Assembly: GCF_001997345.1 (NCBI RefSeq)
Contig: NZ_CP019606.1
Coordinates: forward strand, 3,596,001 to 3,660,000
Origin: Tessaracoccus aquimaris
GTDB taxonomy: Bacteria; Actinomycetota; Actinomycetes; Propionibacteriales; Propionibacteriaceae
Length of the DNA: 64,000 nt
Direction: 5' to 3'
Of this stretch, positions 1-9,324 are shown piece by piece (the stretch's first letter is position 1; the number at the start of each line of letters is the position of its first letter). The notes beneath the pieces were generated by a model. It made no database searches, was not told the origin of the DNA, and saw only the letters and a list, made by a program, of their open reading frames with translations. The translations under genes were made by a program, and so were the position numbers.

Positions 1-548
1 TGACCGGCCGCGGGGCCGTCGGCTCGATCGCCAGCGGGGAACGGCTCTCGGCCGCCGACGCCCGCCACCTCGCATGCGACGCGAACATCATCCCCGTGGT
101 GCTTGGTGCCCGCTCGGAGCCTCTCGACGTGGGTCGCACCAGTCGGCTGTTCACCGGCTCGCTGCGAGCCGCGCTGACGCTGCGCGACCAAGGCTGTTCG
201 TTCCCCGGCTGCGACGCGGTGCCCGCCGCGTGCGATGCGCATCACATCACCCCCTGGTGGCAGGGCGGAAGCACATCCCTCTCGAACGGCGTACTGGTGT
301 GCGCCTACCACCACCGGCTGATCGAACCCGATCCGCAGAAGCCGGCCGACCACCAGTGGCAGGTCGAACTGGACCCGGGCTCGGGTCTGCCCACCTTCAT
401 TCCGCCCAGGCAGATCGACCCCAGCCGGCGCCGAAGGCAACACCGCCGCCACCGCATCAGGGGGAGAACTCTGCCCTCCGCCGAACCCTGCGAGCCACCA
501 GCGGCGGCACCCCCTGTGCTGCAGACATCGGCCGCCTGGGTCGCCTGA
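1..548 (+). CDS. HNH endonuclease-domain protein (DUF222 family), 3' part
   Basis: Only the C-terminal part is in the window; the frame is open from base 3 to a TGA at 546-548 and enters from the left edge. The visible residues include the core that links DUF222 to the HNH domain (ACDANIIPVVLG), followed by CSFPGCD, AHHITPWWQGG and NGVLVCAYHH, which supply the Cys, His and Asn residues of an HNH zinc-finger nuclease motif. The tail after about codon 140 is Arg- and Pro-rich and looks disordered. These proteins are present in many copies in actinobacterial genomes and their role is not settled; a nuclease role is family-based. The N-terminal DUF222 domain lies outside the window. Confidence 0.85.
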   Translation, partial: TGRGAVGSIASGERLSAADARHLACDANIIPVVLGARSEPLDVGRTSRLFTGSLRAALTLRDQGCSFPGCDAVPAACDAHHITPWWQGGSTSLSNGVLVCAYHHRLIEPDPQKPADHQWQVELDPGSGLPTFIPPRQIDPSRRRRQHRRHRIRGRTLPSAEPCEPPAAAPPVLQTSAAWVA

Positions 549-589
549 ACCCGGCTCGAATGGGTGCGGATCCCGATAGGCTCGACACC

Positions 590-1587
590 ATGAACGGGGT
601 TCGCTGGGGAATTGTCGGAGCAGGTTCCATCGCGGGTTCGGTCGCGGGCGACTTCCAGTTCGTCCCCGGCGCTGAACTCGTGGCCATCGCGTCCCGCAAC
701 CAGGAGAAGGCCGACGCCTTCGCGCTTCAGCAGGGCATCCCCAAGGCCTTCGGGTCCTACCGCGACCTGCTCGAGTCGCCCGAGGTCGACGCCGTCTACA
801 TCGCCACCCCGCATCCCCAGCACCGCGACGTCGCGCTCGCCGCGATCGCCAACGGCAAGCACGTGCTTGTAGAGAAGGCGTTCACCGCCACACTCGCCGG
901 GGCGCAGCAGGTCGTCGACGCGGCAAGAGTCAAGGGCGTGTTCGCGATGGAGGCGCTGTGGACCAGGTTCCTGCCCGTGGTCGCGGCGGCGCGAGAGGTG
1001 GTCGCCTGGGGGCGCATCGGTCACGTCGTAGCGGTGCAGGGCGACCTGTACGCCTACCGCGAGTTCGAGGCGGGCAACCGCCTGTTCGAGCCCGAACTGG
1101 GCGGCGGGGCGATCCTCGACCTCGGCGTCTACCTGGTGAACCTCGCCCAGATGTTCCTCGGTGACGTCAAGAGCATCGACTGCATGACGCGACTATTCTC
1201 CAACGGCGTCGAGAAGGCCGCCGCCATCACGCTCGCGCACACGGCGCACGGCCTGTCGTCGCTGACGTGCGGGTTCGACGGTCCCGGCCCTGGCCGGATG
1301 CTCGTGGTCGGCACCAAGGGTTGGATCGAGATCGAGCCGCGCTTCCACCACCCGTCGGTGATCACGATCCACCGCCCTGGTGTGCTTCCCCGCGTCATCG
1401 AGGCTCCCCCAGCGGGCGCGGCTACAGCCACGAGTTCGCGGAGGCGACCAAACGGATCTCCGAGGGCGCCACCGAGTCCCCGACGATGCCGCTCAGCGAC
1501 ACGCTCGAGGTGATGCGCGTCCTGGAGGCATGCCTGCGACAGGCCGGCATCTACCGCAAGGACGCCACCGTCGAGGGCCTCAGGTAA
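590..1587 (+). CDS. Gfo/Idh/MocA-family NAD(P)-dependent oxidoreductase (apparent frameshift)
   Basis: The ATG at 590 opens with MNGVRWGIVGAGSIAG, a Rossmann nucleotide-binding motif, and is followed by the family signature EKAFTATLAGAQQ, whose Lys is the usual catalytic/cofactor residue. The frame breaks at the C run 1406-1410: the upstream frame then reads low-complexity Arg/Pro/Ser, while the next frame continues with SGRGYSHEFAEATKR and the conserved C-terminal helix EVMRVLEACLRQAGIYR to a TAA at 1585-1587. Adding one C gives 332 residues, the usual family length. The substrate (a sugar, polyol or trans-dihydrodiol) cannot be assigned. The break is more likely a sequencing error than a true lesion. 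Confidence 0.85.
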
Positions 1588-1609
1588 CCGGCCGCGACTT
1601 CGCGGGCAC

Positions 1610-2629
1610 TCACTGGTGCGTCTTGTAGTACTCGAGCATGTCGTCGCTGCGGAGCGCCTTGCGGAGGTCGTCCAGGCCGACCCTGTCGACGAGCACGATC
1701 GACTGGCCGTCCGACGAGGTGCCGAAGCCGGCGGTGGGGAACTGGAACGAGCCGATGTTCGACGGCTTGAAGTCGCGCATCGACCACCCGAGCGACATGA
1801 TCGCGTCGTTGGTGAGGTCGGGGTCGACGGTGAAGTTGCCGCCCAGCTTGGTGATGGCGTCGCGGAACTTGCCGGGATCGGTGACAACCCCGGTGGAGGT
1901 GAGCTTGCTGAGTACGGCCTTGATCATCTCCCGCTGCCGTGTGGCCCGACCGAAGTCGCCGTCGGAGAGGTTCTTGCGCTCCCGGACGAAGCGCAGCGCC
2001 TGCTCGCCGGTCAGCGTGATGTCGCCCTGCGGGAAGTCGAAACCGTCGCTCGAGGAGGCCTCCTGGTTGTACACCGTGATGCCGCCGAGCGCGTCGATGA
2101 CGTTGACGAAGCCCTCGAAGTCGATGATCGCCGAGTGGTCCATCGGGACCTGGAGCAACTGCTCCACGGTCTGGATCGCCAGCGCGGACCCGCCCCACGA
2201 GTAGGCCGCGTTGATCTTGGCGTCGCCGTGCCCCTCAACGGGGACCCAGGTGTCGCGCGGGATGCTCATCAGGAACACCTGGCTGCGGTCTGCGGAGATG
2301 TGCATCACCTGCAGGACGTCGGAGCGGCCCCGCTCGCCGCCGCGATGGTCGGAGCCCATCAGAACGATGTTCATCGGGGTGCCCTTTGGACCCGGCGCGA
2401 CAGGCGTGGGCCTCGGCCCGGTCGGCATCATCGACGGGTCGCGCTGGATGTTGTCCAGCGCGTCGACGGCTGACTTGGCGTAGTAGCCGACGATCCCGAC
2501 GGCCGCGAGCACAACCGCCAGCATGACGCCAAGCACGGTGAACAGCAATCGTCGGTTGCGCCGCTTCTCCCTCGGCTGGACGTTCTCGTCCGTCTCGTCG
2601 GCGCTAGCTGATTGATCCATAGACCCCAT
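1610..2629 (-). CDS. LytR-CpsA-Psr (LCP) family glycopolymer ligase
   Basis: A 339-residue membrane protein: a short charged cytoplasmic N-terminus, one membrane segment at about residues 29-50 (LFTVLGVMLAVVLAAVGIV) and an extracellular LCP domain. Seen motifs are NIVLMGSDHRGG, GRSDVLQVMHI, FLMSIPRDTWV, KINAAYSWGG and RFVRERKN, the acidic and Arg residues that bind the polyprenyl-pyrophosphate donor in this family. LCP enzymes transfer undecaprenyl-linked glycopolymers to peptidoglycan or protein. Its position at the edge of the polysaccharide locus suggests it attaches that polymer, which is inference. A second ATG nine bases in (at 2620), preceded by GGGG, is an equally plausible start. Confidence 0.9.
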   Translation of the reverse strand: MGSMDQSASADETDENVQPREKRRNRRLLFTVLGVMLAVVLAAVGIVGYYAKSAVDALDNIQRDPSMMPTGPRPTPVAPGPKGTPMNIVLMGSDHRGGERGRSDVLQVMHISADRSQVFLMSIPRDTWVPVEGHGDAKINAAYSWGGSALAIQTVEQLLQVPMDHSAIIDFEGFVNVIDALGGITVYNQEASSSDGFDFPQGDITLTGEQALRFVRERKNLSDGDFGRATRQREMIKAVLSKLTSTGVVTDPGKFRDAITKLGGNFTVDPDLTNDAIMSLGWSMRDFKPSNIGSFQFPTAGFGTSSDGQSIVLVDRVGLDDLRKALRSDDMLEYYKTHQ

Positions 2630-2926
2630 GTGCTCAGCGTACTGTCGACGGCTTGCCGCAAGCTGTGGGGCTACTGATCAACCACGAGCAGCGTGCCGGC
2701 GGCCGAGAGTTGACGCATGACTCGTACACCTCAAGAGACCGCATTTGGCGGCTCGATCCCAGCTGAATCGCAGCAAAGACTGCAGTGTTTGCGGCTAATG
2801 CCTTGTCAAGTCCGATTGAGGAATGGCGGACGTAGGCCCAGTCAGATAAGTGTCCAGCGTTCGCGTCACATCGAGGGGATGAATGATGTGACAACGGGTG
2901 ATGCGATTAACTGACCCAGCGCATGA
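2630..2926. other. Divergent intergenic region
   Basis: This 297-base gap lies between the LCP gene (leftward) and the dehydratase gene (rightward) and should hold both promoters. I see no convincing ORF, long hairpin or repeat in it. It is visibly less GC-rich than the housekeeping part of the window. Confidence 0.5.
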
Positions 2927-4717
2927 ATGAGCCGAATGTCGGTCTTACCATTTGGTTCTGTGGGATCCCTGAGTTCAAGCGGAGAATGGCCAGACATCGT
3001 CCATTCACTACACACGTCACCCGCCTGGGTCCGTCGTTCTGTCGTCGTCGCATGGGACATCGTCGCCTGGGTTCTCGCACTTCTGACCTTCGCCCTATTC
3101 CGTTTCGACTGGGGCCTGGGAAGCCTTCAATGGTTCAGTGTCGTCAGCTACATTCTCGTGGCGTCGGCGTTGCAGATGGTGATCGGGCTCGCCTGCCAGA
3201 TATACCTCGGGCGTAGTCGCATCGGCAGTTTCTCGGAGGCCTTCTGGCTCACGAGCCTCGTGTTGGTCGTCGGCGCTGTGACCGGTGCTGTCTTCTGGCT
3301 TGTAGATCCCGGATTTCCGCGCAGCGTCATCCTGGCCGTTCCATGCCTCGCGCTCCTGATCATGAGTGCTGGCCGCGGGCTCGTCCGGATGTCGCGGATG
3401 AATCTCCACGGGGACGCGAAGCGCACCGGTCAGCGGGTGCTCCTGTATGGGGCCGGAGACCTCGGCCATCAGGTGGCTCACCTCGTTGCTCGCTCGAACA
3501 ACTCTCCCTACAGCATTGTCGGGATCCTTGATGACGACCCGACTCGCCGCTTCCTCAGGATTGAGGGTCACCGCGTCGTCGGCACGGGCGCCTCGCTAGC
3601 TGAGCAGGCTCAGCGACTGCAGGCTTCCGCGGTGGTCCTCGCGATCGGAGGCGTGACACCAAGCTTCATCGGAACACTGTCGACCGCCTGCGAAGACACT
3701 GGCGTCAAACTCATAGTGGTCCCGCCTGTGCGGGAGATGATCGGCGGAAAGGTCTCGCTCGAAAGCCTGCGCGAGTTCAACGTGGCCGACCTGCTCGGGC
3801 GACGTCCCATCTCCACCGATCTTTCCAGCATCGCGGGCTACGTCACTGGCAGGACGGTCCTGGTAACCGGAGCAGGCGGGTCAATAGGTTCCGAGTTGGC
3901 GCACCAGGTCAATGAGCTTCGCCCCAGCAAGCTCGTCCTGCTCGACCGGGACGAGTCCGCATTGCACGCCGTCCAGTTGCGGCTCTACGGTATTGGCCTT
4001 CTCGATAGCGACGACATGGTGCTCTGCAGTATCCGAGATGAGGAAGCCCTCCGCGCGGTCTTCGAGAAGCACCGCCCCGACGTCGTATTCCATGCAGCCG
4101 CGCTGAAGCACCTCCCGATGTTGCAGCAGTATCCGGCAGAGGCGTGGAAGACGAACGTGCTCGGCACGGCTAATGTGCTCCGTTGCGCCCATGAGTCAGG
4201 GGTCAGGAACCTGGTCAACATCTCCACAGACAAGGCGGCCGACGCTTCGAGCGTGTTGGGCGGCTCAAAGCGGATCGCCGAGCGGCTGACCGGGTGGTAT
4301 GCCGAGCAGTACGACCTGGCGTACGTGTCGGTCAGGTTCGGCAACGTGCTTGGATCACGCGGCTCCGTCCTGCACACGTTCAAGGCGCAGATTGAGCGCG
4401 GTGGCCCGGTCACGGTCACTGACCCGGACGTGACGCGCTATTTCATGACTATCCCGGAGGCCTGCGAGTTGGTCCTTCAAGCTGGCGCTCTCGGCCGCCC
4501 AGGCGAGGTGATGGTCCTCGACATGGGCGAACCGGTACGGATGATCGACGTGGCCCAGCGGCTGATTGCCGAGTCAGGTAAGGACATCGCGATCACCTTC
4601 ACCGGCCTGCGTGAGGGAGAGAAGCTCGACGAGGTCCTCTTTAGCGTTAACGAGCACAGGGCCTCGAGTCCGCATCCGCTGGTGAGTAGCGTGCGGGTTG
4701 AGCCTTTGGCCCCCTGA
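2927..4717 (+). CDS. Membrane nucleotide-sugar 4,6-dehydratase (PglF/CapD-like)
   Basis: A 596-residue protein with about four membrane segments (roughly residues 35-60, 70-92, 108-126, 134-152), a first Rossmann domain (YGAGDLG near 174-180) and a C-terminal SDR domain (TGAGGSIGSE near 314-323). In the SDR domain STDKA (433-437) supplies the Thr-Asp-Lys catalytic triad of PglF/WbpM-type dehydratases, and VLGGSKR replaces the YxxxK of ordinary SDRs. Such enzymes convert UDP-GlcNAc to the UDP-4-keto-6-deoxy sugar. With the aminotransferase and acetyltransferase of this locus it would make a di-N-acetylated bacillosamine-like nucleotide sugar; exact stereochemistry is not readable. It runs opposite to the ancestral operon. 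ATG 2936 is an alternative start. Confidence 0.9.
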   Translation: MSRMSVLPFGSVGSLSSSGEWPDIVHSLHTSPAWVRRSVVVAWDIVAWVLALLTFALFRFDWGLGSLQWFSVVSYILVASALQMVIGLACQIYLGRSRIGSFSEAFWLTSLVLVVGAVTGAVFWLVDPGFPRSVILAVPCLALLIMSAGRGLVRMSRMNLHGDAKRTGQRVLLYGAGDLGHQVAHLVARSNNSPYSIVGILDDDPTRRFLRIEGHRVVGTGASLAEQAQRLQASAVVLAIGGVTPSFIGTLSTACEDTGVKLIVVPPVREMIGGKVSLESLREFNVADLLGRRPISTDLSSIAGYVTGRTVLVTGAGGSIGSELAHQVNELRPSKLVLLDRDESALHAVQLRLYGIGLLDSDDMVLCSIRDEEALRAVFEKHRPDVVFHAAALKHLPMLQQYPAEAWKTNVLGTANVLRCAHESGVRNLVNISTDKAADASSVLGGSKRIAERLTGWYAEQYDLAYVSVRFGNVLGSRGSVLHTFKAQIERGGPVTVTDPDVTRYFMTIPEACELVLQAGALGRPGEVMVLDMGEPVRMIDVAQRLIAESGKDIAITFTGLREGEKLDEVLFSVNEHRASSPHPLVSSVRVEPLAP

Positions 4718-4899
4718 GCATCTCAGCCACTTGGCCCAGCGAAGCAGCGTTCGAGGGTATGCTCGCCCAGCCGCGACCGGGCCGAAGCGTACTCCATCCC
4801 GCGCTCAAACTGACAGGCAAGGACAAGTCTCCGAGCAGTACGGGCCGTAAGCCTGACTGTCAAGTTAGCTAGAAATCCACGCAGAAGTTAGGTCACAGA

Positions 4900-5275
4900 A
4901 TGCGCGACATTCGGATCGTTTGGTTTGAGGGTTCAGATGAAGGGACTGCCGCTGGTCAGCATCTCCGTGGAACTCTGCGACGACTAGAGGATCAGGCCAT
5001 AGTCGTCAATGAAGTCATTTCCGTCTCGGGCGACCAGAAGGAAGGGTGGGCTGGAAGGTTTCGCCGACTGAGTTCGGTCATGTGGCGCTCGATACTAGCT
5101 TCCAGCAGAGATGGAATCTTCATTGTTCGTTGGCACCCCTTCGCACTGCTTCCATTGGCATGCCACCGACTCAAAGGGGGGAGAAGTATCCTCTTGATTC
5201 AGGGTAACAGTGCAGATTTGAGGGCTGCATACCCTTTCACGTCATGGCTCCCGGTGGATTCGCTGATCATTAAGC
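4900..5275 (+). pseudogene. Glycosyltransferase N-terminal fragment cut by ISL3 copy A
   Basis: About 125 native codons (MRDIRIVWFEGSD onward) precede the left end of the insertion sequence at 5276. The reading frame then runs into IS DNA and stops at 5328, adding 18 foreign residues. The pattern of an N-terminal beta strand, a long basic linker, IFIVRWHP and ILLIQGNSADLRAAYP is compatible with the N-terminal Rossmann lobe of a GT-B glycosyltransferase, but the nucleotide-sugar lobe is missing, so the family call is tentative. No C-terminal remnant is found elsewhere in the window; it was probably lost in the rearrangement that inverted the adjoining block. GC content is low relative to the flanking housekeeping genes. 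Confidence 0.6.
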
Positions 5276-6701
5276 GGCTCTTCCCAATTGAGGGTGTAGG
5301 TAGGGGTTCCGGCGTGGCGGCTGGATAGAGGGGTCGAGGCCTCCCGAAGATGGAAGTTCCTAAGCTGTCCATCTGGAAGACCTCGACGTGTTCAACGCTA
5401 CCTTCACCGCGCCTGATCTGACGACCTTCTGCCGCCTCGACGAGCTCGGGTTGGAGGTGACTGGCCAACACGTGACCGCGCGCCGGGCGGTGCTGGAGTG
5501 CCGCGTCACGGATGCTGATGACTGGTGCCACAACTGTGGCGGGCGCGGTTTGGTGCGTGACACGGTAATCCGAGGCCTGGCTCACGAGCCCTTCGGTTGG
5601 AGACCCACTGTGCTGCGGGTGCGGCTGCGCAGGTACCGGTGTGTCGAATGCGGTCATGTGTGGCGCCAGAGCATGGACCGGGCCGCTGAACCGAGGGCTC
5701 GGCTGTCGCGGCGTGGGGTGCGGTGGGCGCTCGAAGCTATCGTGTGTCAGCACCTCACCGTGGCGAGGGTCGCCGAAGGGCTGGCGGTGGCGTGGGACAC
5801 CGCCAACGATGCGATCATCGCCGAGGGTCGTCGGGTGTTGATCGATGATCCGTCCCGGTTCGACCAGGTCACCGTGCTCGGGGTCGATGAGCATTGCTGG
5901 CGTCACACCCGTGCCGGGGACAAGTTCGTCACCGTGATCATCGACCTGACCCCGGTAGCGGCTGGGACTGGCCCGGCACGGCTGCTCGACATGGTCGAGG
6001 GCCGCTCGAAACAGGTGTTCAAACGCTGGCTCGCTGCCCGTCCAGCCGCCTGGCGGGCCGGCGTGGAAGTCGTGGCGATGGACGGGTTCACCGGCTTCAA
6101 AACCGCCGCCGCCGAGGAACTCCCCGACGCAGCTGCGGTGATGGACCCGTTCCACGTCGTGCGCCTGGCCGGGGAGGCTGTCGACAAATGCCGCCAACGC
6201 GTCCAACAAGCCACCATGGGGCATCGAGGCCGCCGCGGGGACCCGCTCTATCAAGCCCGCCGCACCCTACTCACCGGCGCCGATCTACTCACCGACAAAC
6301 AAGTCACACGGCTCGAAGACCTGTTCGGCGACCAGAACCACGTCGAGGTCGAAGCCACGTGGGGCATCTACCAGCGCCTCGTCCAGGCCTACCGCTGCAA
6401 AGACCGCACACTCGGCCGCCACCTCATGGCCAGCGTGATCGATGCGATCGCCACCGGCGTCCCCGCTGAGCTGACTGAACTGGTCCGCCTGGGTCACACC
6501 CTGAAACGCCGCGCGATCGATGTGTTGAACTTCTTCGACCGGCCCGGCACCAGCAATGGTCCCACAGAAGCCCTCAACGGCCGCCTCGAACACCTCCGCG
6601 GCTCCGCTCTCGGGTTCCGCAACCTGACCCACTACATCGCCCGCTGCCTCCTCGAAGCCGGCGGATTCAGACCCCGCCTACACCCTCAAATCGGATGAGC
6701 C
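5276..6701 (+). mobile_element. ISL3-family insertion sequence, copy A (1426 bp)
   Basis: The element starts GGCTCTTCCCAATTGAGGG at 5276 and ends at 6701 with a sequence whose reverse complement begins GGCTCATCCGATTTGAGGG. The terminal inverted repeats match at 22 of the first 25 positions. It carries one transposase and matches the copy at 11505-12930 over its full length where I compared them, in the same orientation. The flanking octamers do not match each other (cattaagc on the left, cgttatat on the right), so this copy is not a simple insertion. The right octamer is the reverse complement of the one right of copy B. Confidence 0.93.
5388..6698 (+). CDS. ISL3-family transposase, copy A
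   Basis: A 436-residue transposase starting at GTG 5388. An N-terminal zinc-finger region contains CHNC (47-50) and CVEC (85-88), followed by a helix-turn-helix-like segment. The DDE catalytic core has Asp167 (VLGVDEHCW), Asp232 (VVAMDGF) and Glu394 (NGPTEALNG), the arrangement of the ISL3 transposase domain. The stop codon lies within the right inverted repeat, 3 bases from the end of the element. The protein is identical to that of copy B, so both copies appear intact and recently related. Confidence 0.95.
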   Translation: MFNATFTAPDLTTFCRLDELGLEVTGQHVTARRAVLECRVTDADDWCHNCGGRGLVRDTVIRGLAHEPFGWRPTVLRVRLRRYRCVECGHVWRQSMDRAAEPRARLSRRGVRWALEAIVCQHLTVARVAEGLAVAWDTANDAIIAEGRRVLIDDPSRFDQVTVLGVDEHCWRHTRAGDKFVTVIIDLTPVAAGTGPARLLDMVEGRSKQVFKRWLAARPAAWRAGVEVVAMDGFTGFKTAAAEELPDAAAVMDPFHVVRLAGEAVDKCRQRVQQATMGHRGRRGDPLYQARRTLLTGADLLTDKQVTRLEDLFGDQNHVEVEATWGIYQRLVQAYRCKDRTLGRHLMASVIDAIATGVPAELTELVRLGHTLKRRAIDVLNFFDRPGTSNGPTEALNGRLEHLRGSALGFRNLTHYIARCLLEAGGFRPRLHPQIG

Positions 6702-6709
6702 CGTTATAT
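6702..6709 (+). repeat. 8-bp ISL3 target copy (cgttatat), right of copy A
   Basis: This octamer directly abuts the right end of copy A. It is the reverse complement of the octamer abutting the right end of copy B (12931-12938). Both belong to one acetyltransferase coding sequence and restore its frame when overlapped. Confidence 0.85.
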
Positions 6710-6978
6710 CTACTAACGTCCAACTTGGACGCCACGTCCATATCAATCCAGGCGCAATCATAGGCCATGACGTCATCGCGCACGATTTCGTCTCAGTGAA
6801 TCCGGGAGCGACAATCTCGGGAGCTGTGGAACTTCACTCATTCTCCCTCGTTGGAGCAGCGGCGACTGTCCTACAGGGAATAGAGGTCGGAGAGCACGTT
6901 GTGCTTGGAGCTGGAACAGTACTCACAACGAATTGTCCCGACCATGTTGTCGTCAAAGGAGTGCCGGGGCGATGGTAG
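6702..6978 (+). pseudogene. PglD/NeuD-like sugar O/N-acetyltransferase, C-terminal half
   Basis: From the IS end the frame reads VISTNVQLGRHVHINPGAI, then hexapeptide-repeat sequence (GAIIGHDVIAHDFVSVNPGA, GAGTVLTTNCPDH) and ends VVKGVPGRW at a TAG, 6976-6978. This is the left-handed beta-helix of a PglD-type acetyltransferase, with the catalytic-type His in IGHD. It has no start of its own. The N-terminal half is on the opposite strand at 12931-13303. Joined across the shared octamer the two halves give 642 bases, 213 codons plus stop, without a frameshift. The downstream glycosyltransferase start overlaps its stop, showing that it was the gene upstream in the original operon. Confidence 0.9.
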
Positions 6979-8363
6979 CTTCACACGACTTTCTAGGCCC
7001 AACGCCGGACGACGTAAATGGAGGATGCCTATCCCTTCCCACTAGGGAATCGCCCCCTCCACATCAGAACACAGCAGCGCAGCCTGCCCACACCAAAGGC
7101 GCTCCAGACCCTTCTCGGCATCTCTGCATTGTCGTCACAACGGCCCAAACTGCGACCTCCTTTCTGCAGGGATACCTGAACTACTATCGAGAAGCGGGTT
7201 GGCGGGTGACACTAATCTGCTCCCCCGGCGCCGGACTTGACCACCTCGCGGACAGTCAAGGTGTGGAGGTGATTGCCGTACCAATGGCTCGAAATCCGGA
7301 GGCCTTGTCGGATCTCGCATCCCTTGGACGACTCTTTGTCCGTCTCCGAACTCTCCGGCCAAATGCGATTGTGTACGCGACACCAAAGGCAAGTCTCCTC
7401 ACCGCGATCGCCTCTTTCGTTTGCCGAGTACCCGTACGAGTGTACGAACAGTGGGGGCTTCGTCTTGAGACGACAAAAGGCGTTGAGCGACGGTGCCTCA
7501 GCATGCTCGAGCGAGCCACGGCAGCCCTGTCCACGATCGTCGTACCCAACAGTCAAAGCCTCGCACGAAGCCTGAGAGACGCACAGCTCACAGGAAGAAC
7601 ACCAGTCCGAATACTCGGCGCGGGGTCGTCGCACGGCGTTGACCTCGACCACTTCTCCCGACGGGCTAACACATCACCCCTAGATAGCGACACCACAGCG
7701 TTTGTGGCGAACGCGCGTGGCCTTGTGATCGGATTCGTCGGCAGGCTGGCTCCAGATAAGGGCCTTGACACGCTCCTCGCTGCGCTGACTATTTGCCGCC
7801 GATCCGGAACTGACGTTCGCGCCATCATCGTCGGGGGAGATGACGGCCCGTCTCCTATCCATGGCCAGAGCCAGGTTGAGAAGCAGCTAGTGCATTTCAC
7901 TGGTCACGCCTCGGATCCTCGTCCCTACTACAGGGCCATGGATGTCCTAGTCCTCCCGAGCCGGCGGGAGGGCTTTCCGAACGTCGTCCTCGAGGCGGCC
8001 GCCATGTGCGTACCGGCGATCGTCAGCGATGCGACGGGCTGTTCGGACGCGGTGAGCCACGAAGTGACCGGTTTGCTCTTTGAGGTCGGTTCCCCTGGTG
8101 CCCTCGCCGACGCCATCACCCGACTCGCCGCCGACCGAGAACTCGTCAGGACCCTGGGTTGCGCCGCCCGTCTCCGTGCCGAACGCGACTACTCCCAACA
8201 GACAATTTGGAGTCTTCACGAATCACTTCTTCGCAATCTTGTCGAGCAGAGCAGGGAGGGCGTTGAAACAGGCACCACAATCCCGCAAGCAGAGACGGGA
8301 CGCGCTTCAGCGTGGCACGCCGACGCATCTGAGATACCACCCAGAGAAACGGATATAGAGTGA
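6972..8363 (+). CDS. GT4-family glycosyltransferase
   Basis: A 463-residue GT-B enzyme. The ATG at 6972 overlaps the acetyltransferase stop (ATGGTAG) and has AAAGGAG upstream; a longer frame from 6933 would read through that gene and is not preferred. The N-terminal lobe begins at about residue 45 (LCIVVTTAQTATSF). The C-terminal lobe has the donor-binding region VIGFVGRLAPDKGLD, the VLPSRREGFPNVVLEAAA acidic/EX7E motif and a long, possibly disordered tail. It resembles bacterial exopolysaccharide glycosyltransferases that add a sugar to a lipid-linked intermediate; the sugar is not predictable. It is the first intact gene of the inverted block and has lost its native upstream promoter. Confidence 0.9.
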   Translation: MVASHDFLGPTPDDVNGGCLSLPTRESPPPHQNTAAQPAHTKGAPDPSRHLCIVVTTAQTATSFLQGYLNYYREAGWRVTLICSPGAGLDHLADSQGVEVIAVPMARNPEALSDLASLGRLFVRLRTLRPNAIVYATPKASLLTAIASFVCRVPVRVYEQWGLRLETTKGVERRCLSMLERATAALSTIVVPNSQSLARSLRDAQLTGRTPVRILGAGSSHGVDLDHFSRRANTSPLDSDTTAFVANARGLVIGFVGRLAPDKGLDTLLAALTICRRSGTDVRAIIVGGDDGPSPIHGQSQVEKQLVHFTGHASDPRPYYRAMDVLVLPSRREGFPNVVLEAAAMCVPAIVSDATGCSDAVSHEVTGLLFEVGSPGALADAITRLAADRELVRTLGCAARLRAERDYSQQTIWSLHESLLRNLVEQSREGVETGTTIPQAETGRASAWHADASEIPPRETDIE

Positions 8364-8421
8364 GTGACAAGAATGACCAACGAGAACCGAAGGCGATCCC
8401 CCTTCGGGAGTGCGGTGATAT

Positions 8422-9321
8422 ATGACCCTCCAGACTTTGAGCCGACGCGTCTACCAGGAAGCATTATCGACGCTACCATTTCGACACCGCCTAACCACTG
8501 ATTATTTCCGAAAGCATAGGCGTCGTCCAGACTTGACCAACCCGCGGCTGCATTCCGAACGGCTACTCTTTCGCTCGCTATATGACACAGACCCGATCTT
8601 GACCAGCCTTTCCTCGAAGCAACGCGCAAAAGAAGTGGTTCTGAAAACTTACCCAAGACTGCGCGCACGCATTCCAAGAACTCAGTGGACTGGATCACCT
8701 GAGCAACTCATTGAGAGGCTCCCGTCGCTCGCGCAATCCACTGACCCCTGGGTTCTGAAGCCGGACCAACTTGGCGGCGGAATAGCGCTCCTGAATGACG
8801 CGGGAGGCAGTGTGACGCAGGGGGACCTGCGTCGGCTCATGCGCGAATCGCATCGTACGCAGAAACTCTTTAGGCGATTGGCCCCACGGGCGCTACACAC
8901 GCTTCCAGAAGTGTTTATCCTCGAAGATCGGATAGGCTTTCATGGTCGTCCTATTGACTACAAGGTCCACACATTCCGTGGCAAACCTCGCATGTTCAGC
9001 GTGTACTCAGGTCGCACCGCCCACACCTTTACAGTGCAGCATTTCGATGCCGATTGGACTCTTCTCTTTGGCCGGAACGACTCAGGGCAAGACCTCAGGC
9101 CAGAGAACCATGTGCGTGAAGCCCTCATCGACGCCGCTTCCCAGATACACTTCGACTTGGCGTACACCCGCGTGGACTTTTATTGGGACGGCCAACAGCT
9201 CTGGCTAGGTGAGATCTCGCCATTCGGTCACATTGACGGCATTGAACTGTATCCAATTCTGGACGCAGCGATGGGTGACTGGTGGACACAGAGCACATTA
9301 CGCAATCTATCCAGAGACTGA
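8422..9321 (+). CDS. ATP-grasp (TupA-like) polysaccharide biosynthesis protein
   Basis: A 299-residue protein with features of the TupA-like ATP-grasp family: VLKPDQLGGGIALL (nucleotide-binding Lys and Gly loop), IDYKVHTFRGKPRMFSV and the C-terminal metal/ATP site RVDFYWDGQQLWLGEISPF. Relatives sit in capsule and teichuronopeptide loci and are thought to ligate an amino acid or peptide to a sugar acid; the substrate here is unknown. It lies 58 bases after the glycosyltransferase and 3 bases before the polymerase gene, as one operon. This gene is distinctly AT-rich for the window: by hand count 8461-8520 has 28 G/C of 60. Confidence 0.8.
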   Translation: MTLQTLSRRVYQEALSTLPFRHRLTTDYFRKHRRRPDLTNPRLHSERLLFRSLYDTDPILTSLSSKQRAKEVVLKTYPRLRARIPRTQWTGSPEQLIERLPSLAQSTDPWVLKPDQLGGGIALLNDAGGSVTQGDLRRLMRESHRTQKLFRRLAPRALHTLPEVFILEDRIGFHGRPIDYKVHTFRGKPRMFSVYSGRTAHTFTVQHFDADWTLLFGRNDSGQDLRPENHVREALIDAASQIHFDLAYTRVDFYWDGQQLWLGEISPFGHIDGIELYPILDAAMGDWWTQSTLRNLSRD

Positions 9322-9324
9322 CAA

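Noticed and set aside
74..589. Long N-terminal extension of the first oxidoreductase frame
   Set aside because: It overlaps the HNH gene in another frame and is Arg/Pro-rich; the Rossmann motif begins at the ATG at 590.
4810..4865. Inverted repeat TGACAG ... CTGTCA before the truncated glycosyltransferase
   Set aside because: Short, mismatched and in a low-GC gap; not enough to call an operator or terminator.
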